Positions 1-11,526 of a DNA stretch of 64,000 nucleotides are shown one piece after another. Origin of the DNA: Ceratopteris richardii (lineage: Eukaryota; Streptophyta; Polypodiopsida; Polypodiales; Pteridaceae). The position numbers were made by a program, and so were the translations under genes. The DNA lies in assembly GCA_020310875.1 (NCBI GenBank), contig CM035428.1, positions 107,635,682-107,699,681 on the forward strand. Reading direction: 5' to 3'. Position 1 is the stretch's first letter; each line of letters starts with the position of its first letter. A model generated the notes under the pieces. That model did no database searches and was not told the origin of the DNA. It saw only the letters and a program-made list of their open reading frames with translations.

Positions 1-684
1 ACTTCAAATAGATATGGCTCATAGAATATTGAACCAATGATGATGAAACTTGATATGATGCAAATAGGGTTAACAATTTACCTATATCAATTTAAATCTC
101 ATCAAAAGATGAAGTATACATAGAGAAATCAATGATCAAAGTTGATTGAAAATGAGGAGTAGTTGAAGAGAACTCCAAGATATCAATGAAAATGAAAATC
201 AATGAGAAAATAGACCTAGAGGAGTAGTTGAAGAGAACTCCAAGATATAACTCAAATATCAATCTGTATTGAACATATGATACACGAATTGATTGGAGAT
301 GAAACTTGGGAAGGATGAGCACAATGTGTGCGTCACAAATAGCATAGAACTTGGATTGGATCTCCTCTAAATGTATCATGAAATTTGCTCTAATCCGTGA
401 CTCCTTTTTGTGTGTATATATAGAGAATTTTGAATTCAAACTTAGGAGGGATGCTTCCTAAAAGATCCCTTATATTGGGGAATCTCATCTAATCAATTCC
501 TTCAAGCCTCAAGATTAGCACCTAACAAGGTCGTGGAATTCTCTTCTTATTTTTATTTTTGATGAAGTTAATTTTCAACTATCATAAGAGATAGTTTCTA
601 TGGCTCCTCTCACTGAGAGTACACACAATATCATTACAAAAATGATTAATCAAGCATTAGGCTTGGAATGAAAATGCACCAACA
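1..684 (-). repeat. 3' LTR of copia A (partial)
   Basis: This LTR begins on the minus strand with TGTTGG at 684 and runs leftward past the window start. It matches 5439-6060 closely. About 420 bp corresponding to 5017-5438 should lie outside the window. Confidence 0.9.
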
Positions 685-697
685 ACTCCCCCTCAAG
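685..697 (-). other. Polypurine tract of copia A
   Basis: On the minus strand the tract reads CTTGAGGGGGAGT and abuts the LTR start TGTTGG. This is the plus-strand priming site of reverse transcription. The same tract precedes the 3' LTRs of copias C, E and I. Confidence 0.85.
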
Positions 698-698
698 C

Positions 699-3600
699 CT
701 AGCATGCTTGAGTCTTCATTCTTCCTTGATTTCTAGCAATCCAATCATGCCTTTGAATCTGCTTAGTTTGATACCATCCAAAGGTTTTGTCAACATGTCT
801 GCTCCTTGAAGGTTTGTAGACACATAGGACAATTGAATGTCCTTGTTGAACAACTTCTCGCTTACATAGTGATAGTGGACTTATCACCAAAGATGTGAGG
901 AGTTGGAGTATGTAACCTGAAATCTGAGTATAAACCTTTCAACCACATTGATTCTTGTGTTGCATTTGCCAAACCTCTGTATTCAGCCTCAGTAGATGAT
1001 AGAGCAACAATTGGTTGCTTCTTTGAAGACCATGAGATAAGCTTTGAACCTAAAAAAGACAAATAATCTGATATGCTCTTCCTATCATCCTTTGATCCAG
1101 CCCAATCTAAATCTGAGTAGAGTTGGAGGTCAATTTTTGAAGTAAACGGGTAGAAAATCCCTTCATTGATTGTACCCTTCAAGTATTTGAGCACTCTCTT
1201 GGCTACTTCCATGTGTGGCTTCCTTCTCTTGTGCATGAATTTCCTGATTATGCTAACACTATAACATATGTCCACCCTTGTGAGATTTGCATAGTTCAAG
1301 CTTCCTACAAGCTTTGATAGCTTGTGATGTCTTCAATGGGTTCTCCTTCATAAGCACTAAGGTTATGGTTCAACTCCATGGGTGTACTTGCACACTTACT
1401 ATTATCCATTTTAAATTTAGAAAGCATATCATGTACATACTTCCTTTGAGTGATGTAGATACCAGAATCTATATAGACAAGTTGAAGTCCAAGAAAGTAA
1501 GTAAGTGGTCCAAGATCACTGATCTTGAATTCATCCTTCATTCCATCCTTTAACTATTTGATTCCATTGATTTCATTCCCTGTGATTATGATGTCATCAA
1601 CATATACATAGAGATAAATAACTTCTGATCCATCTTCTTGATGAATAAGGATGTAACTGCTTTGCTAGCCTTGAATCCTTGATCCTGCAAGTAGGTGACT
1701 AATCTATGATTCCAAGCTCTTGGAGCTTGCTTCAAACCATACATTTTCAAGGCCATTTGCACATGTAATTTGGATGATGTGCATCTTTGTAACCTGGTGG
1801 TTGTGCCATATAAAATTCTTTAGAAATCCATCCATTGAGGAATGCATTTTACATCTAATTCATATAGCTTCCAATTCCTAGATGTAGAAATGCTAACAAG
1901 TACTCTAATGGTAGGAATTTTAGCTACAGGTGAGAAGGTCTCTTCATAGTCTACTCCATGGGTTTGGGAAGACCCTTTGGCTACTAATCTTGCCTTGTGT
2001 CTATTAATACTACCATCTGGATTCCTTTTAACTTTATGAATCCATCTTGATCCACTTACCTTCATTGATGGTCTGTGTGGAACAAGTTCCCATGTGTCAT
2101 TGTCCATAAGAGCTTCCATTTCTTCATCCATTGCTTCTCTCCACTCCTTCTTGCTTTGAGCTTCTTCATAAGATGTTGGTTCTTCATTGTTCGAGTCCTT
2201 CACCATATAGATTGAGTGCTTTGTGGCTAAAGAGGTGTCAAATCCATATCTTTCTAGTTCCTTCTTTTCTCTCATTGACCTTCTGATTGGTTGAAGAGAG
2301 CTTTCTGAGCCTTGAGCTAGGTCTTGCACCTTATCTTTCCCTTTGATCTTCCATAGCTTCTATTTCTCCAATTCTATCATGTCATCTTCAGAATCACTAT
2401 CTTGAAGATGTTTGGTTCCTTTGTTGGAAGAGATGTAAAATCTTCATCCAAGTCATAGGGTAGCTTCATTTTCTTGTCATCATCAAAGCAAGATTTATTT
2501 TCATATAATACTACATCCCTACTAACTAAGAACCCTTTGTTAGTGGGATTATACAATTTGTATCCTTTTTTATTTTGATCATAACCTATAAAGACACACT
2601 TCTCTACCTTGGGATCCAATTTCCTCTCATTTGAGAAGGAATATGAGCATACGCTAGACATCCAAAGATTTTGCAATGCTCTAAGCTGGGTCTTCTTCTA
2701 TTCCACATTTCATAAGGAGTCATACCTTCTAAAGACTTTGATAAAATTCTGTTAATAAGGTATGTGGTTGTTGATATAGCCTTTGCCCAAAGATAATTGG
2801 GTAGATTCTTTTCATTTAACATAGATCTGGTTGCTTCTATTATGGTCATGTTCCTCCTTTCAGATACTCCATTGAGTTCAGGTGCGTACTTGGTTGTTAC
2901 CTCTGTTTTGATGCCTCTTTCTTATAGAAAGGCATCAAATTCATTTGAGAAGTATTCTCCACCACCATCTGATTTGAGTTTCTTGAGACATTTTCTCGTT
3001 TGGTTCTCTACAAGTGCAAGACACCTTTTGAAACAATTGAAAACTTCATCTTTATGTTTCATAAAGTATTGATTTGTCCACCTACTGCAATCATCAATAA
3101 AAGATACATAATATCTTGAACCTGAAATGGAAGATTCTTTACTTGGATCCCACACATCTCTATGAACAAGATCCAATAGCTCTTGATGGATATAGCCTTT
3201 CCTGTAAAAAGGTTGTCTATGTGCCTTGCCAAATTGACAAGCTCCACACTTGTAGATCATATGTTGCTTTGTGATGTTGGCCAATCCAAGTACACTTTGA
3301 TCCCTGGATATTTGTTTCAAGGTTGTTTCACCAATATGAGCAATTTTTATGACATACCTCCAATTCATAGAGTGTTTGAGATCCATAGCTAAATAATGCT
3401 ATGTTCTTGGTGTCTTCCACTTCAAAAGTGAAGAGTCTTCATATGTTATCTGCTTTGGCAATCCTTCTAAATCCTTGCCTTGGGTCTTTCACATATGCTC
3501 CATGTCTTGTATACCTAACCTGCAATCCTTTCTCGACAATTTGGCCAACACTTATCAAATTTTTGGTTATTGTAGGTACATATAATACTTTTCTTGGAAG

Positions 3601-3825
3601 ATTCATGTTACCATCTGATGTTTTGACATTACCTATCTTTTCCATTGAATGCCTTATATCATCACTTGTCTGCACTTCATGTTTATTCTTAGGATCTTCT
3701 AAGTCGGAGAGCAATGCTACATTTCTTGATACATGATTGGAGCATCCTGAATCAATATAAAAGACATGATCATCAGACTTACCCTATTCAATGTATAGGT
3801 TCATGAGTAGTAGTAAGTCCTCTTC
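699..3825 (-). pseudogene. Copia A pol remnant (PR-IN-RT-RH)
   Basis: This is the degenerate pol region in minus orientation. From high to low coordinates it shows the protease motif DSGCSNH near 3740 and a GAG-pre-integrase segment (3250-3450). The integrase core follows with a SDGGGEYF motif near 2955-2985, then the RT with YVDD near 1595 and an RNase H with SSTEAEYRGL near 980. The pieces lie in different frames (for example 2922-3386, 2604-2849, 2377-2676, 1820-2329, 862-1299), so several frameshifts and stops separate them. Family knowledge says this polyprotein would cleave gag, copy the RNA and integrate the cDNA. Here it is inactive. Confidence 0.9.
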
Positions 3826-4990
3826 GCTTTGACCTTCACTATAGTTACTGTAATCTTTCCTTCCTCTGAATCCACTTTGATGATTGTTATTGTTGTTGTA
3901 ATAGTTATTTTTTTATCCTCCATTGTATATGCCTCTATTTGATCCATAACCACCTCTATTGAATCCTCTTCCTCTAGAATTTCTAGGATTCCTGTAACAT
4001 TCTTCAGTAGTGTGATTAGAATGACCACATATATTACAAGGTTGAGATGTTTGGGATCTCCCCTTGCCTTGCTTTCCTCCTCTACCTCTTCCTCTAGCTC
4101 TTCCTCTACTTGTAAAGTTGGCTTGGAAAGAGCTACCTTCATCTTCATTCTTCATAGTCTTTGACTTATCCTTAGATCTAGCTCTATCAGAGTATAAGGT
4201 AGAAGATTGATTACCTCTTGAGGATTCACCATTCTTGTTCATCTTTGCTTCATGTGTGAAGAGTTGGCCCATCAAGGTGTTGAGGTCAGGTACTTGCATG
4301 TCCATGTATAGATCCATCGTAGTTGTGAACGATTCCCACTTGTGATCATCTTTGATGCCATTGATGATTTGCCTTATGACTTTCTCTTCTTCAATCACCT
4401 CTCCAATGCTTCCCAACCGATCAAAAATTTCCTTCGTCTTGGTGACATATTTAGTCACACTTTGCTTGGGACATTTCTTCAAGGTAGTGAACTCCATCCA
4501 TAACTAGTTCTTCCTAGCTCTAGTGTTTAAAGAGAAGAAGACAGCAAGTGCATTCTAGGTCTCTCTTGAGGCCTTGCATCCTTTCTCATGAGGTAAGAGA
4601 AAATCAGAAATTGAGTTTAGAATATAGGACCTTGAACTCCATCCATAGCTGGCTCTTCCTAGCTCTAGTGTTTGAAGAGAAGAAGGCAGCAAGTGCATTC
4701 CAAGTCTCTCTTGAGGTCTTGCATCCTTTTACATGAGGTAAGAGAAAATAAAAAATTGAGTTTAGAATATAGGACTTGGCTAGTGCATCCTTTGAACACC
4801 AAGTTGTAAGCCTCTCTTGCTCTTCATGTCATGGTTGCCCTTTGCTTCTCATTGTTGGCATGACTTCATCTTCAGATATGTATCCAAATAGATTTCTTCC
4901 TTGAAGATAGGCCTTGATCCTTAGAGACCAGGTTGATTAATTGTTTCGATCCAATTTGTTAATGGTAGAAGGAAAACCATCTCCAATGTT
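3826..4990 (-). pseudogene. Copia A gag remnant with CCHC knuckle
   Basis: This is the capsid/nucleocapsid remnant on the minus strand. The best frame (3913-4497) has the UBN2-type capsid pattern VTKYVTKTKEI and VIRQIINGIKDD. An Arg/Gly-rich tract and a zinc knuckle CNICGHSNHTTEEC (near 4000-4045) follow. The expected ATG of the MGDGFPS start, seen in copias E and H, reads ATT near 4985, so the start codon is lost. The N-terminal third is also disrupted by a 145-bp tandem duplication. Confidence 0.88.
4489..4778. repeat. 145-bp tandem duplication inside gag A
   Basis: Two head-to-tail copies (4489-4633 and 4634-4778) both begin GAACTCCATCCATA and end in a shared GTTTAGAATATAGGAC stretch. They differ at only a few positions. 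The unit lies inside gag and shifts its reading frame because 145 is not a multiple of three. Confidence 0.85.
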
Positions 4991-5001
4991 GGTTCAACTT
5001 T

Positions 5002-5013
5002 GCTCTGATACCA
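5002..5013 (-). other. Primer-binding site of copia A
   Basis: The minus strand reads TGGTATCAGAGC, complementary to the 3' end of initiator tRNA-Met, the usual copia primer. It lies just inside the 5' LTR edge. Confidence 0.9.
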
Positions 5014-5016
5014 CTA

Positions 5017-6060
5017 TGAGAAGAGATGGTGGATACCTCCAAAGATGAGCCTGATGTTGCAAAAACCTGCTATACACCTACCAAGCTGACTTAGCCGATA
5101 GTAAGCAGACACCTTGAGCTTGCTAAGGATGCATATAGACCACCTTTGTGCTTTGGAAGGTCATTCTCAAATTGATACACCAAATAAGATAACGTAATTC
5201 GACGTAGATGACTCAAAACTTGCTATTTTGGGATGAGGTGCACTCTCACATTTCACTCAGAGCTCACACCCTACTCAGGAATTGTCCAAAGATATTTTGC
5301 ACAATTTTAATTAGATATATGATGAATCTAAAGCAACAAATTTGATGAATTTTAATGAACCATACTGAGATAATTTAATTTGGGAACATTGGGGTGTCAT
5401 CGTGACATTTCAGGGAACATCTGTTTGCATACATAGGTTACTTCAAATAGACGTAGCTCAAAATAAGATTGGACCAATGATGATGAAAATTGATATATGC
5501 AAATAGAGTTAACAAGTTACCTATACCAATTTAAATCGCATCAAAAGAATAAGTATAAACAGAGAAATCAATGATCAAAGTCGACTAAAAATGAGAAAAT
5601 GTACTTGCAATAGTAGTTGAAGAGAACTCCAAGATATAGCTCAAACATCAGTTTGTATTGCACATATGATACATGAATTGATTGGAGATGAAACTTGGAA
5701 AGGATGAGCACAATGCATGCTTCACAAATAGCATAAAACTTGGACAGGATCTCCTCTAAATATATCTTGAAATCTGCTCTAATCCGCAACTCCTTTTTGT
5801 GTGTATATATAAAGAATTTTGAATTCAAACTTAGGAGGGATGCTACTTAAAAGTTCCTTATATTTGGGAATCTTATCTAATTGATTCCTTTAACTTTGGC
5901 CTTGATATTATCACCTAACAAGGTCGTATAAGTATCTTCTTACTTTTACTTTTGATGAAGGTAATTTTCAACTATCACAAGAGATAGTTTCTATGGCTCC
6001 TCTCATTGAGAGTACAAACAATATCATTACACAAATGATTAATCAAGAATTAGGTTTGGA
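5017..6060 (-). repeat. 5' LTR of copia A (outer end missing)
   Basis: This is the minus-strand 5' LTR, about 1.04 kb. Its inner end (…CTTCTCA on the minus strand) adjoins the PBS. Its outer end stops at about 6060. An AT-rich TATATATA tract near 5803-5812 is a candidate core promoter. Confidence 0.85.
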
Positions 6061-6307
6061 TAAAAAGAGTAGGTACATACGTCATCTACGTAGACTTCTA
6101 GACTCTTCCTTAATCATTCCTTAAAAACTTGACACATCAATATCAGGAAAGTGGCTGGGGCATTAGTTAGGCCAAAAGGCATAACCCTAAAAGCATATAC
6201 TCCCCATTCAGTAGAAAAAGTAGTTTTATGTTGATCCTCAATAACAATAGCTACTAGATTATATCCTAAGAAACCATGAAGGAATTTGTACACTTCCTTG
6301 CTTGGTA
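6061..6307 (-). pseudogene. Ty3/gypsy reverse transcriptase scrap
   Basis: The minus strand encodes a broken RT segment with FLHGFLGYN, EWGVYAFRVMPFGLTNAP and a YVDD catalytic box. One internal stop follows VFKE. It is closely similar to the RT of the giant gypsy element at about 29550-29790 and is truncated at both ends. It is probably a relic of that family, with the breakpoint at 6060/6061 cutting copia A. Confidence 0.85.
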
Positions 6308-7127
6308 CTCTTCATTCCATAAGATCTTGTTCATACTGATGTCTATGGTCTTTTGCCCACCAGATCATTAGGTGAGGCTCTTTACTTTGTCACTTTCATA
6401 GATGATGCTACTATAAAATTTTGGATTTATCCTATCAAGTCTAAGGATGTATTATTATTTCACAAAATGGTTTGCCTTAGTAGAGACTCATAAGGGAATG
6501 TAGCTTAAGGATTTATATTTAGATAATGGTGATACGTATATGTCACATGAACTCAACCATTTCCATGAGTATAAAGGAACTTGAAGAGAGCTTTAGCTCC
6601 TTACACCTCAATATAAAATGGTGGAACTAAAAGGATGAATATAAATATTCAAGATAGAGTGGTTTCTATGTTGCACCATGCAAACTTTTGACAAGGTTTT
6701 TGGGAAAAAGTAGCGTTTATTGCAATTCATGTGATTAACCTTTTATCTAATGCTACCAAAGGCTTGAAAGTGGTGCAAGAGCTATGGACAGAGAAACCAC
6801 CACATTTATGATCACCTTCAAGTATTTCATTATGAAGCTTATGTCCATGTTTCAAAGAACTTGAGATAAAATTTTTACTACAAATATGAAAAATCCATTT
6901 TTCTTGGATAAGGAAGAGATGGGAAATTTGGATATCAATTATGGGAACACAAGGGAGAGAGTTGGATAAGCGCAAGTTTCAACTACTCCCAAGATCTCAT
7001 AACAGTGCAAGTAAAACAATCATGACTCTACCTCAAGAACCTTGTATGCCTTATCTCAAAAAATATCAATATGATCTTAGGATTCCAAGGCCCTCTAGTA
7101 GCAAGTGCAAAGAGGCCTAGTCTCTAA
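6308..7127 (+). pseudogene. Copia integrase scrap (F-like lineage)
   Basis: The plus strand holds a heavily decayed copia integrase. Recognisable pieces are HTDVYG near 6333, FVTFIDDAT near 6395, SMLHHANF near 6670 and a C-terminal FLG..GKFGYQLW segment near 6900-6945. The frame is broken by many stops. The pattern resembles the copia F integrase (51563-52100) more than the A/C/E/H family. The right boundary with the LINE end is approximate. Confidence 0.7.
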
Positions 7128-7344
7128 TGAAGAAAATCCTTCTAGGGCTTAGGTCTAGGAAGAAAACCTCAAACAATAACTTGCACAATAGGGCTCTACT
7201 TTGGCAGGCAGGGTTGATAATCCCAAGGCCACCATGCTCCAAGGGAAGAGTGATGACCTACCAAGCTACCTTATCTCGAGAAGCACTATCATCCTTGCTA
7301 GACCATAAAAATTTCCTTATTAACCGCTGAATGTGGGTAATATA
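7128..7344 (-). pseudogene. LINE RT C-terminal segment
   Basis: On the minus strand this piece reads LPLEHGGLGI followed by a CQSRALLCKL-like stretch. That is the conserved block after the RT palm in plant LINEs. It directly continues the piece ending at 11527 once copia B and one ATATA copy are set aside. Confidence 0.72.
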
Positions 7345-8616
7345 TGTGAAGAGATGGATTTTTAGTTGATGAAGATGAAGTGGTGCTGCAAAAACGTTGC
7401 ACTACACCAACCAAATGAACTTCAGAGATATGTAGTGGGACCCTTTAGCTTGCCAAAGGATGTATTAGACACCCTATGTACCTTGGAAGATCACTCTCAA
7501 AAAGATGAATCAAAACAGATAAGTGGAAGTAGATTCAAGAGCCAAAAACTTGCTATTTATGTTCATACACCTGTCCAAAGTTTTGAACAATTCTCTGGTT
7601 ACAAGAGCAATTGACTTCATTCCTTTAAGAAACTCTTATTAGCTCAATAAGCTAACAATCAAGAGTTTTTTCATAAAAAATGATGGACTACACAAGGAGA
7701 AAAGAACTTAGCAAGTCATAGGACCATCCCAATTTTCACAGGTTGTAATAGTACTTAGACTTGTGAGCAGAAAAATGGCAATCTCTCACAAGTCGAGAAT
7801 CCAATACTTATGAAATTTTGTAAGAATATACTAGACCATATGTTGAGTCCAACAAGTTTTGAATCATGGAGAATGGTGAAGTACACACTGAGAAACAGCT
7901 ATGAGAAAATGACTGTTTTGAGAGAGTGCTGACAGAGAAGTAGAAAATGAAATGATACAGTCGACTTCAAATGAACATATCTGACAAACATCCAATTAAA
8001 ATGAAAATATGTGAGTATATAGTAGACTTAGAGAGCTAACTTTACCAAGTTGAATGACTGAAAATGATGCACCAAGATGAGAGAAATCATCTTTGAAATC
8101 TGACTGAGAAAAGTGAGAGATATGGCAGTGAACAATACACTTCACAAGAGCATGAAAATATGAACTCAAATGATCATGAAAATGAAAGTATATTGATTTT
8201 AACGTACAATGGACTTACTGATACATATGTGTGCCTTGAAACCACACCTTGATATGGCATAAAGCTCAGCTCATGGAGGTCTTCAAAAATGCAACTAGAA
8301 GCCCATGTATTTATAGTGATCTTTGGAGCCAAGATTTGCATTTGAATCTTCCTATAATCACTCTCCAATCTTTTAGTGATTGATTCTCCTACTCACCTAA
8401 CAAAAAATTCGTGGCTTTTCTTTCCTTTTTTCATCAAGTGGACTCAACCACTTAGATTCCTTTACTTTTACATCAAGTAAAGACTCCAAAAAATTACAAG
8501 GGATAGTTCACAAGTGAACTCTTCAATTTCCATACATTGTCTTCTCTTTAAAGCTTCTCCTATGAACTTGTGAGACTCAAGTCAATACTTAGGCTTGTCA
8601 TAGACTTGCACGAATA
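7345..8616 (-). repeat. 3' LTR of copia B
   Basis: This LTR is 1,272 bp and closely related to the LTRs of copia C. On the minus strand it ends …CTTCACA at 7345. Its start is mutated to TATTCG (8611-8616) where the family has TGTTGG. Confidence 0.88.
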
Positions 8617-8630
8617 GCTTCCCCTCAAGC
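8617..8630 (-). other. Polypurine tract of copia B
   Basis: The minus strand reads GCTTGAGGGGAAGC next to the LTR start. It is the family tract with one G changed to A. Confidence 0.75.
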
Positions 8631-9280
8631 CAAGTATGCTTGAGGTCTTCAATCTTCCAAGATTACCTGCAAACCAATCATGGTTTTGAATTTGCAAAGC
8701 TTTGTACCATCCAATGCTTTGGTTAGAATATCTGGACATTGTTGATGAGTGGACACATAAGTTAATTGAATTTTCTAGCTCACAATCTTCTCTCTTACAT
8801 AGTGATAATGTACTTCAATGTGCTTAGTCCTTGCATGAAAAATTTGATTAGTAGCTAAGTGAATGGAGCTCATTATGTCACCAAAAATAGTTGGAGTCCC
8901 AAATTCCAATCCAAGATTTGTGAATAGTGTCCATCCACATAGCTTCTTGAGTAGCTATGTCTCTGTATTTAGCCTCTGTGGAAGAGAGAGCAACTGTGAG
9001 TTGCTTCTTGGATGACCATGAAACAAGTTTTGAACTTGCAAAGGTAAGATAACTTGAGGTGCACCTTCTATCTTCCTTGGATCGAACCCAATCTGCATCA
9101 GAGAAGAATTTAAAACCTAAATCAGATACATAAGGGTAATATAACCCTTCATTCATGGTTCCTTTGAGATATCTGAGTATCCTCTTGGCAACTTCCATGT
9201 GAGGTTTCCTAGTGTGTGCATAAATTGACTTAGCACACTCACACTATAACATATATCAACCCTTGTCAATGGTTTCCTAA
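8631..9280 (-). pseudogene. Copia B RNase H remnant
   Basis: The minus frame 8878-9198 holds the copia RNase H with GLYYPYVSDLGFKFFSDADW, SWSSKKQ and SSTEAKY. The last of these is a Glu-to-Lys change in the usual SSTEAEY. Degenerate C-terminal sequence continues to 8640. Upstream, at about 9280, the sequence jumps directly to the integrase, so the RT domain is deleted. Confidence 0.85.
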
Positions 9281-10025
9281 AATATAATATAGTACATCTA
9301 CTGCAATCATCAATGAAGGAGACATAATACGTTGATCCAGATATTGAAGCATCCTTACTAGGTCATTCTGTATGATCCAAATCCAAGAGATCTCCATGCA
9401 TATATCCTTTCTTCATGAATGGTAACCTGTGAGACTTTCCAAATTGACATGCACTACACTTATAAATCATGTGTTTCTTTGAAAAGTTAGGGAGTCCAAG
9501 TACACTTTGGTCCCTAAAAATTTGCTTTAATGATCTTTCACAAATATGTGTTAACCTTTTGTGCCATACTTCCAATTTTGTGAGTGTCTGTCTACCATAA
9601 TTAAAGAGAGCAATGTTTCTAGTGTCTTGTAATTCAAATGTGAAAAATCTTCCTGTCTTTCCATCTTTTGCAATTCTCCTGAATCCTTGACTTGGATCTT
9701 CAACAAATGCTCCTGCTTTTGTGAACCTGACTTGCAACCCTTTCTCTACTATCTGCCCAACACTTATCAACTTCTTTGTAATGGTAGGGACATAGAGTAC
9801 CTTACTGAGTAAGTTGATGTTTCCATCAGGTGCTTTGTCATTTCCTATTTTCTCCACAAGGTGTCTTGTACCATCTCCTATTTGTACCTCACGCTTGTTC
9901 CTTGGATCTTCTAAATCTGATAGGAGAGCCACATTTTCTGCCACATGATTGGAACAACCTGAATCTATGTAGAAAACATGCTCATCAGATTTACCTTGTG
10001 GCATGGCCATATTCATGATTAGCAA
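9281..10025 (-). CDS. Copia B protease / GAG-pre-integrase fragment
   Basis: The uninterrupted minus frame (9363-10025, 220 aa) carries the retropepsin motif YIDSGCSNHVAEN (residues about 19-31). It then has YVPTITKKLISVGQIVEKG and the zinc-binding GAG-pre-integrase block with WHKRLTH and KCSACQFGK. It stops where the integrase core would begin: FVHTD of copia C reads LDHTE here. The short piece 9281-9362 still matches the YYVSFIDDC region. Copia C has lost exactly this protease, so the two elements keep different parts of the family polyprotein. The ATG at 10025 is an internal methionine, not the true gag-pol start. Confidence 0.85.
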
Positions 10026-10339
10026 TGAGTCCTCTTGATTTGAGTCTTTTGTGTAGTTATTGAAGTCTCTTCTTCCTCTATTGCCTCCTTGATAGTTTGA
10101 ATGGTTGTTATTGTTACGGTTGCCATGGTAATTGTTGAACCTTGAGTAGCCATAACTTCCTCTATCGTAGCCTCTGACTCTTTGATTCCTGAAATTCCTA
10201 AAGCAATTTTCAGTTATATGATTAGATAATCCACAAATAGAGTATGAATTAGAGTCTTGGGATTTCCCCCTACCTTGTCTTCCTCCTCTGCCTCTATGCC
10301 ATGTCTTCTTCTACCTGCATAATTATCTTGATGTGTACC
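10026..10339 (-). pseudogene. Copia B gag C-terminal remnant
   Basis: The minus strand shows the Arg/Gly-rich nucleocapsid tail and a degenerate zinc knuckle around 10190-10260, in line with the protease downstream. No stop separates gag from pol here, because the codon that is TAA in copia C reads AAA. At 10339/10340 the sequence jumps from gag into the LTR, so the capsid domain, leader and PBS are deleted. Confidence 0.82.
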
Positions 10340-11526
10340 TCAGAGATATGTGGTGGGCCCCTTTAGCTTTCCAAAGGATGTATTAGACACCCTATGTAAC
10401 TTGGAAGATCACTCTCAAAAAGATGAATCAAAATAGATAAGTTGAAGTGGATTCAAGAGCCAAAAACTTGCTATTTATGTTCATACACCTATGCAAAGTT
10501 TTGAACAATTCTCTAGCCACAATAGAAATTGACTTGATTCCTTTTGGGTAACCCTTATTAGTCTAATACGCTAACAATCAAGAGTTATTTCATAAAAACA
10601 AGGAGAAAAGAACTTAGCAAGTCATAGGACCATCCCGATTTTCATGGGCTATGAGAGTACTCAGATCTGTGAGCAAAAAAATGGCAATATCTCATGATTC
10701 AAGAATCTAATGGTTATGAATTTTTTTATAAATATACTAGAAAATATGCTGATTCTAACAAGATTTGAAGCATGGAAAATGGTGAAGTACACATTGAGAA
10801 AAAAATATGAGAAAATGACTATTCTAAGAGAGTGCTGACAAAGAAGTAGAAAATGAAATGATATAGTCAACTTCAAATGAATATGGATGACGATTGAAAC
10901 ATTCAATTGCAATGAAAATTTGTGAGTATATAGTTGACTTATAGAGCTAACTGTACCAAGTTGAATCACTGAAAATGATGCACCAAGCTAAGAGAAATCA
11001 TCTTTGAAATCTAACTGAGAAAACTAAGAGATATGACATTGGACAGTTCACTTCACAGGAATATGAAAATATGAACTCAAATGATCAAGAAAATGAAAGT
11101 ATATTGATTGTAAAGTACAATGGACTCACTCATACATATGTGTGCCTTGAAACCACACCTTGATATGCATAAAGCTCAGCTCATGGAGGTCTTCAATAAT
11201 GTGACTAGAAGCCGATATATTTATAGTGATCTTTGGAGCCAAGATTTGAATTTGAATCTTCCTATAATCACTCTCCAATATTTTAGTGATTGATTCTCCT
11301 ACTCACCTAATAAAAAATCCGTGGCTTTTCTTTCATTTTTTCATCAAATGGACTCAACCACTTAGATTCCTTTACTTTTACATCAAGTAAAGACTCCAAA
11401 AAATTACAAGGGATAGTTCACAAGTGAACTCTTCAATTTCCATACATCATCTTCTCTTTAAAGCTTCTCCTATGACCTTGTGAGATTCAAGCCAATACTT
11501 AGGATTGTCATGGACTTGCTCCAACA
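10340..11526 (-). repeat. 5' LTR of copia B (inner end deleted)
   Basis: This LTR is 1,187 bp, starts TGTTGG on the minus strand at 11526 and matches 7421-8616. About 75 bp at the inner end are lost with the PBS. Confidence 0.88.

Larger units (their letters stand above)
1..6060 (-). mobile_element. Ty1/copia element A (partial, degenerate)
   Basis: This is a Ty1/copia LTR retrotransposon read on the minus strand. Direct repeats link 1-684 (3' LTR, cut by the window edge) with 5439-6060 (part of the 5' LTR). Between them, in minus order, lie the PBS, gag, protease, integrase, RT and RNase H remnants and the polypurine tract, which is the copia domain order. All coding regions carry stops or frameshifts, so it cannot move by itself. 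The outer end of the 5' LTR stops at about 6060 against unrelated gypsy sequence, about 24 bp short of the expected TGTTGG start, so no target-site duplication can be read. Confidence 0.93.
7345..11526 (-). mobile_element. Copia B, non-autonomous deletion derivative
   Basis: This is a copia element on the minus strand inserted in the LINE. The LTRs are 7345-8616 and 10340-11526, and the perfect 5-bp TSD ATATA lies at 7340-7344 and 11527-11531. Internally it keeps the gag zinc-knuckle end, protease, GAG-pre-integrase and the RNase H end. It lacks the gag N-terminus, PBS, the last part of the 5' LTR, most of integrase and all of RT. It could only move with proteins supplied by relatives, and without a PBS it should be dead. 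Confidence 0.93.

Noticed and set aside
2797-3736. Plus-strand open frames (2797-3072, 3183-3392, 3401-3736)
   Set aside because: They are opposite-strand shadows of the minus-strand copia A integrase and protease.
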